From the NCBI GenBank assembly GCA_963785755.1, contig CAWAXG010000042.1, positions 40,142-104,141 of the forward strand: a DNA stretch of 64,000 bases, in the 5' to 3' direction. Made by a program: the position numbers and the translations under genes. Position 1 is the first letter of the stretch; each line of letters begins with the position of its first letter. The notes beneath the pieces were generated by a model, which did not search any database, was not told where the DNA came from, and was given only the letters and a program-made list of their open reading frames with translations. Positions 63,142-64,000 of the stretch are shown here, one piece after another. This stretch comes from JACCXG01 sp963785755. Lineage in GTDB: Bacteria; Acidobacteriota; Vicinamibacteria; Vicinamibacterales; 2-12-FULL-66-21.

Positions 63142-64000
63142 CAGCGGTGTGCTGTGGCTGTCCTCCTCTTTCTCGAGAGTGGTGATGGCTTTGTCGGCAT
63201 CGCCGATTTCACGCAGGGGCGGTTACCGGTTGCGAAGACGATTCTGTCGTCCGCAAGCCAGGTCAGCTGACGGGCCGCTCCTGGCCAGACCAGCTGGATC
63301 GGCCCGCCGGCCGCCGGCACCTTCCGCACGCCGGTCGTTCCCTGTGCGAACGCCACCCACTGACTGTCTGGCGAGAAGGTCGGATTGAAGGCGTCGCGCG
63401 TATCGGGGACGTCGAGGGTCTTGCCGCTCTCCAGGGTGTGAATGAAGAGCGACTGCCGTGCGTCGCGCATGCCCAGGAAGGCGATCCGGCTTCCATCGGG
63501 GGCGATGGCGAACGAGATTCCGTTGACCGGGATGTCGAGCGTGACACCGGGCGGGAAGTTCAGAGCCAGCCTCGTAACCGTTCGCAAGGGTGGTGGTGCG
63601 GCGGCACGCCAGAGCATGACTGCCAGCAGGACGGCTGCGATCGTAGCAATGCCCGTCACCACGATCTGCCGCCAGCGTCGACGGTGGCTGGTTGCCGGCA
63701 GTCGCGTGCGCGCCCGCCCCGATTCCTGTCGCCCCTCGCGCACCCAACTCAGCTCGCTCTTGAGATCGCGGACCGTCTGCCAGCGGTCGTCCGGGTTCTT
63801 GGCCAGGCACTTGCGCACGATGCGATCGAGGCCGCTCGACGCGAGCGGTTGCAGGTCGCTCACTTCTGGCGCCTGGTGCTCGAGAATCGCCGCGATGAGC
63901 GCGGCTTCGGAGTCAGCGTCGAACGGCCGCCGCCCCGTCAACATCTCGTGCAGCAGCGCGCCAAAGGCGAACACATCGCTGCGCGTATCCACTCTCTCGC
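63138..64000 (-). CDS. Ser/Thr protein kinase, C-lobe and start of propeller (cut by window edge)
   Basis: Partial gene; the 5' end lies beyond 64000. The visible part begins in the kinase C-lobe (TRSDVFAFGALLHEMLTGRRPFD, LDRIVRKCLAKNPDDRWQTVRDLKSEL), then a membrane helix (IVVTGIATIAAVLLAVMLW) and the first propeller blades (FAIAPDGSRIAFLGMRDARQ, PTFSPDSQWVAFAQG, RQLTWLADDRIVFATG). The ATG at 63992 is in the middle of the kinase domain and not a start. The frame is lost near 63200; see the previous entry. Same architecture as the kinase at 50890-53572. Confidence 0.85.
   Translation of the reverse strand, partial: ERVDTRSDVFAFGALLHEMLTGRRPFDADSEAALIAAILEHQAPEVSDLQPLASSGLDRIVRKCLAKNPDDRWQTVRDLKSELSWVREGRQESGRARTRLPATSHRRRWRQIVVTGIATIAAVLLAVMLWRAAAPPPLRTVTRLALNFPPGVTLDIPVNGISFAIAPDGSRIAFLGMRDARQSLFIHTLESGKTLDVPDTRDAFNPTFSPDSQWVAFAQGTTGVRKVPAAGGPIQLVWPGAARQLTWLADDRIVFATGNRPCVKSAMPTKPSPLSRKRRTATAHRC

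Overview
The window is high-GC bacterial chromosome. Three MacB/FtsX-type orphan permeases of the kind duplicated in Acidobacteriota, two Ser/Thr kinases fused to TolB/WD40-like propellers, an Oar-like TonB-dependent receptor, 3-keto-disaccharide-hydrolase-like (DUF1080) secreted proteins and a CE15-like esterase together suggest an Acidobacteriota genome, most likely Vicinamibacteria. This is inferred from gene content; there is no rRNA, and I recognised no tRNA or CRISPR array.

Layout. 0-5 kb: a two-component system (minus) divergent from an ABC permease (plus). 5-10.7 kb: one very large secreted multidomain gene (DUF7948/SBBP repeats, thrombospondin-3, PKD, Ig-like, RCC1 and six 91-residue Fn3-like repeats) broken by many frameshifts. 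11-16 kb: CE15-like esterase, PQQ-propeller protein, small conserved protein, subtilase with a separate I9-like small protein. 16-20 kb: MFS transporter and zinc alcohol dehydrogenase, then a permease remnant. 20-25.4 kb: AraC regulator, DUF6265 protein, a second two-component system (PhoQ-like kinase) and a MATE transporter. 25.5-29.4 kb: a tight three-gene operon LarA-like racemase / 6-phosphogluconate dehydrogenase / PfkB kinase. 29.4-37.3 kb: TPR protein, a wHTH-hydrolase-cyclase-like fusion, PIG-L deacetylase, PQQ sugar dehydrogenase, DUF1080 protein and a heptad-repeat coiled-coil protein. 37.4-42.3 kb: antitoxin and cytochrome remnants, then a glycan operon (two GT2 glycosyltransferases, GalE, and a GRPRKF-type putative DNA-binding protein). 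42.6-49.8 kb: a membrane protein and a tandemly duplicated ankyrin gene whose second copy is heavily frameshifted. 50-64 kb: methyltransferase, Ser/Thr kinase, DUF1080 protein, ABC permease, NAD epimerase, TonB-dependent receptor and a second kinase cut by the window edge.

Two features cut across the region. First, several families of palindromic or dispersed short repeats sit between genes and in at least three cases supply the last codons of a protein. Second, single-base frameshifts are frequent and clustered, some clearly compensating pairs; these may be consensus errors in a long-read or metagenome assembly, real decay, or both. Where a gene is interrupted I list its readable segments and say how they join.
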